From an uncultured Eubacteriales bacterium (GTDB lineage: Bacteria; Bacillota; Clostridia; Oscillospirales; Acutalibacteraceae): a stretch of DNA of 17,181 bases. Below the pieces are notes generated by a model, which was not told where the DNA came from, did no database searches, and saw only the letters and a list, made by a program, of their open reading frames with translations. This document shows, in pieces, positions 14,958 to 17,181 of the stretch (positions within the stretch are counted from its first letter, which is position 1; the number at the start of each line of letters is the position of its first letter). The stretch is taken from the NCBI GenBank assembly GCA_934541115.1, contig CAKTDF010000036.1, forward strand, positions 1 to 17,181. Reading direction: 5' to 3'. The position numbers and the translations under genes were made by a program.

Positions 14958-15609
14958 GCGCAATAAAAAAGAGGAGGGGTTCCTTTGGGCTGGCGGACTG
15001 TTGCCGTAACCAAGCAGGCAAAGCTTGATTACAGCATGGGCTACATGGTTGTGAGAGACGCAGAAAATACTGTTAAAATTCACATTGACGAAATTTCTTT
15101 GCTCATTATAGAAAATACAGCCACTTCAGTGACAACTGCGCTTTTAAGCAAATTGACCGCAAGCAAGGTAAAAGTCATCTTTTGCGACGAAAAAAGGAAC
15201 CCATCTTCTGAACTCGTTTCCTATTACGGAAGCTATGACTGTTCAAAAGCGATAAAAGAACAAATTGCATGGAAAGAGCTTTCAAAACAATTTGTCTGGA
15301 CGGCAATTGTACACGAAAAGATTATAAATCAAGCGAACCATCTCCTTTTTTTCGAACATAACGAACAAGCGCAGATGCTTTTTGATTATGCCGATGAAAT
15401 TGAACTTGGCGATGTTACTAATCGCGAAGGGCACTCGGCAAAATTGTATTTTAACGCCCTTTTCGGCAAAGGCTTTTCAAGGAATGATGACAATCCGATC
15501 AATGCCGCACTGAATTACGGTTACAGCCTTATCCTTTCCTGCATCAACCGTGAAATTGTCAGTGACGGATACTTAACAGCATTCGGCATACATCATAATA
15601 ACATGTATA

Positions 15610-15884
15610 AGCTGAAGAGAGTCGAACGCAATGCGCCTGAAGAATTTGTTTTCCGGCACATTGCGGCTCTTTTTGTCTCACAATACGAAAGTATTGCCTC
15701 GCCAAAGAAGAACCACACTGCACCAAAAAACAAATCCTTCAGGTGTGAAGCAGTTTTTTAAGAGCAAATTTTTGCCGAGACAAGGCAAAAAGGTGAGTAA
15801 TGCTAACGCATTGCGAGGCTTTTTAACGCAGTATCGGTGAAAATTTGCCTTAAAAAACCGTATTGAGTTCGGCTATCTTCAGCT
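15610..15884. mobile_element. 275-bp MITE with TA target duplication, inside cas1
   Basis: The ends are inverted repeats: AGCTGAAGAGAGTCGAAC (left, from 15610) against AGCTGAAGATAGCCGAAC (right, read inward from 15884), 22 of 26 positions identical over 15610-15635 and 15859-15884. TA flanks both sides (15608-15609 and 15885-15886). TA duplication is the hallmark of IS630/Tc1-mariner transposition, so a transposase of that family acting in trans is inferred. No transposase is encoded; the only frames are short. Internal structure includes CAATAC-GAAA-GTATTG (15681-15696), TTTTTGCC/GGCAAAAA (15769-15791) and AATGC/GCATT (15799-15812), so the RNA would be highly folded. Confidence 0.92.
15754..15857. 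repeat. Nested inverted-repeat unit within the MITE
   Basis: TTTTTTAAGAGCAAATTTT (15754-15772) is inverted as AAAATTTGCCTTAAAAAA (15840-15857) with one extra base on the left. The 104-bp unit sits off-centre in the MITE and contains two further perfect hairpins. It could be a second small element that inserted into the first, or simply part of the element's fold. Confidence 0.5.
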
Positions 15885-16135
15885 TAACCATTTCAATTTG
15901 AGCTGTGATCTTATGGAGCCGTTCAGACCGCTCGTTGACTTTGAAATTACGAAGTCCATACCAAAAAGGTTTGAAAAAGAGGAAAAGCGCAAAATAATCA
16001 CCCTCCTCAGTAAAGAAATCATGATATCCGGAAAAGCAAACACCTGCCTCAATTCAATAAAGATATATACAAAGAGCGTTATGAAAGCATTAACTCTTGG
16101 AGATACCTCGTTAATTGAATTTCCTGAAATAAATT

Positions 16136-16456
16136 ATGAGTTATAGATTTATGAGAGTATTGGTATTTTTTGACCTCCCTACCCTTACTGTTTCGGAACG
16201 CAGGGAGTATTCAAGATTCAGAAGAAATTTAATCAAAAAAGGTTTTTTAATGATGCAGGAATCTGTATACACAAAAATTGCACTCAATCAAAATGTTGCT
16301 GCAACAATCTGCAGTGAAATAAAAAAATTCAAGCCCCCTGCCGGCATGGTTCAGGTACTTGTTGTTACGGAAAAGCAATTTTCAAAGATAGAAACGATTG
16401 TCGGAAATGTGAAAAACGAGGTTATCGACTCTGATGAAAGGGTAGTTATTCTATGA
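16136..16456 (+). CDS. cas2: CRISPR-associated protein Cas2
   Basis: A 106-residue protein with the ferredoxin-like Cas2 fold: MSYRFMRVLVFFDLPTLT carries the first beta strand with the conserved Asp, then SERREYSRFRRNLIKKGF and MMQESVYTKI, and a late VQVLVVTEKQFSKIE strand. In type II-A systems a Cas2 dimer bridges two Cas1 dimers and holds the incoming spacer DNA; its own nuclease activity is not needed. The start ATG 16136 lies inside the last codons of cas1 (11-bp overlap), so translation was probably coupled to cas1. With cas1 now stopping at 15761 that coupling is lost and Cas2 levels may fall. Length and motifs are normal. Confidence 0.95.
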   Translation: MSYRFMRVLVFFDLPTLTVSERREYSRFRRNLIKKGFLMMQESVYTKIALNQNVAATICSEIKKFKPPAGMVQVLVVTEKQFSKIETIVGNVKNEVIDSDERVVIL

Positions 16457-17142
16457 TGAGGTTGGCTTTTGGTGAATACATGAAAGATTTTGAGCTTGTT
16501 GATGACAAAATCAATGTTCTTGTTGTTGAAAACAAGCCGCTATTTCGGAAAGTAATAAACAGTTTTTATACGCATACGTCCGATGAACTCATGACTTTTT
16601 CAAAAAATTTTGAACCGTTTGAGTTTGAAAAAAATGGTGTTTTTATTCCGGAGCCTATAAATCCCGAACCCGATTGGAAAAAGCTCATAACAATAATCAA
16701 CAAAAACGCTGAAAAAACTGTCAACGATGATTTTTTTGAATTATTTCAAAGAATCAAAGACGACATATTCTTTTTGGGAGACGAGATATCCGGACTGTTC
16801 AATTATGATTTTTCTTATTGCGAGGATATAACCGCAATGTCGCTTGTCAAGTTATTGGGGTTTAAGGTAAATACCGAAGAACTGAACGAGACGGAGAGAA
16901 TCTTAAAGTATCTTGAACTTATGCGTGAATACTGCAAAGCAAATCTTTTCGTTTTCTTCGGTTTGGCTTTGAATTTCAGCGATGAAGAACTGTCTTGCCT
17001 TTTTGACTCAATTGTCATGAAACATTTTCTGGTTCTTCTGATTGAGCCACAAACCTTTTCTTTCAACAAAAAGACTTCGATGCATATTATTGACAGTGAT
17101 TTATGCTGTACATTTGTCAATGATGTGAGACTAAGAAAATAA
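16453..17142 (+). CDS. csn2: CRISPR adaptation protein Csn2
   Basis: A 229-residue protein typical of short (Csn2a) members, about 220 residues in streptococci. The start ATG overlaps the cas2 stop as ATGA, a coupled arrangement. It begins MMRLAFGEYMKDFELVDDKINVLVVENK and ends with the family's SFNKKTSMHIIDSDLCC segment. Csn2 forms a calcium-stabilised tetrameric ring that threads onto double-stranded DNA ends and joins Cas9, Cas1 and Cas2 in spacer acquisition. Its presence defines subtype II-A. It is not needed for interference. It appears intact although cas1 upstream is broken. Confidence 0.9.
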   Translation: MMRLAFGEYMKDFELVDDKINVLVVENKPLFRKVINSFYTHTSDELMTFSKNFEPFEFEKNGVFIPEPINPEPDWKKLITIINKNAEKTVNDDFFELFQRIKDDIFFLGDEISGLFNYDFSYCEDITAMSLVKLLGFKVNTEELNETERILKYLELMREYCKANLFVFFGLALNFSDEELSCLFDSIVMKHFLVLLIEPQTFSFNKKTSMHIIDSDLCCTFVNDVRLRK

Positions 17143-17181
17143 AAAGAAAAAGAGCTAATCAGAATATGTTTTTCGGGACAG
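17143..17181 (+). other. Sequence after csn2 up to window end
   Basis: Only 39 bases remain. They contain no repeat unit and no complete terminator. In type II-A loci the leader and array normally follow csn2, so this may be the beginning of the leader, by inference. Confidence 0.3.

Larger units (their letters stand above)
14985..16146 (+). pseudogene. cas1: cas1 interrupted by a miniature transposable element
   Basis: Cas1 is the integrase of the Cas1-Cas2 complex that inserts new spacers. Translation starts at TTG 14985 after GAGGAGGGG (MGWRTVAVTKQAKLDYSMGY is typical of type II Cas1). The frame is normal to Tyr208 (15608), then runs 50 codons into an inserted element and stops at 15761. 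The rest (NHFNLSCDLMEPFRPLVD onwards) resumes at 15887 in another frame and ends at 16146, overlapping cas2. Removing 277 bp (element plus one TA) restores 294 codons exactly in frame, the usual length. Active-site Glu148 (REGHSA) and His204 (GIHH) lie before the insertion and Glu219 (DLMEP) after it, so neither piece should be catalytic. The 258-residue hybrid may still be made. Everything outside the insertion looks intact, implying a recent event. Confidence 0.92.

Noticed and set aside
15631..15840. 69-codon open frame on the plus strand as a gene
   Set aside because: It lies inside the MITE and its edges with cas1 frame remnants, has no ribosome site, and overlaps inverted repeats.
14985..16146. 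Cas1 as a deliberately split two-gene protein
   Set aside because: The second part has no ribosome site and no ATG, the 50 added codons come from a transposon-like insert, and exact removal rebuilds a normal Cas1, so disruption explains the data better.
17143..17181. Start of the CRISPR array
   Set aside because: The 39 bases contain nothing resembling the repeat predicted from the anti-repeat.

Overview
The window looks like a chromosomal segment of an anaerobic, moderately AT-rich Firmicute of the class Clostridia, probably a gut Oscillospiraceae/Ruminococcaceae relative. The reasons are AGGAGG-type ribosome sites, TTGACA/TATAAT promoters, secreted BspA-like leucine-rich repeat proteins, a secreted amidase with repeated Cys-rich modules, a NifU-like/GGGtGRT gene pair, and a type II-A CRISPR-Cas locus. 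The taxonomic placement is inference from gene content.

Layout. 1-449 holds no gene I recognise. 450-5764 is a minus-strand surface-protein block: a decayed LRR_5 gene with a disrupted promoter, an intact 599-residue paralogue with a consensus promoter, and a 678-residue secreted amidase/repeat protein whose start region carries a perfect 22-bp palindrome. 5811-6867 holds three small plus-strand XRE-type regulators, each followed by its own hairpin. 7104-8809 is a two-gene operon (NifU-like scaffold plus GGGtGRT protein). 8922-9400 looks like decayed coding sequence on the minus strand. 9530-10456 is a ketopantoate-reductase-family oxidoreductase.

10586-17142 is the type II-A CRISPR-Cas locus: a strong terminator, an inverted repeat, a plus-strand promoter for the cas operon, a minus-strand tracrRNA lying antisense inside the cas9 leader, then cas9, cas1, cas2 and csn2. 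Cas9 keeps all RuvC and HNH catalytic residues. No repeat array is in the window; it may lie just past the right edge.

The main discovery is in cas1. It is interrupted by a 275-bp miniature inverted-repeat element (15610-15884) with 26-bp terminal inverted repeats and a TA target duplication. Removing the element plus one TA restores a 294-codon Cas1 exactly in frame. The element separates active-site residues E148 and H204 from E219, so the locus is predicted to be able to interfere but not to acquire spacers. The element contains a second, nested inverted-repeat structure.
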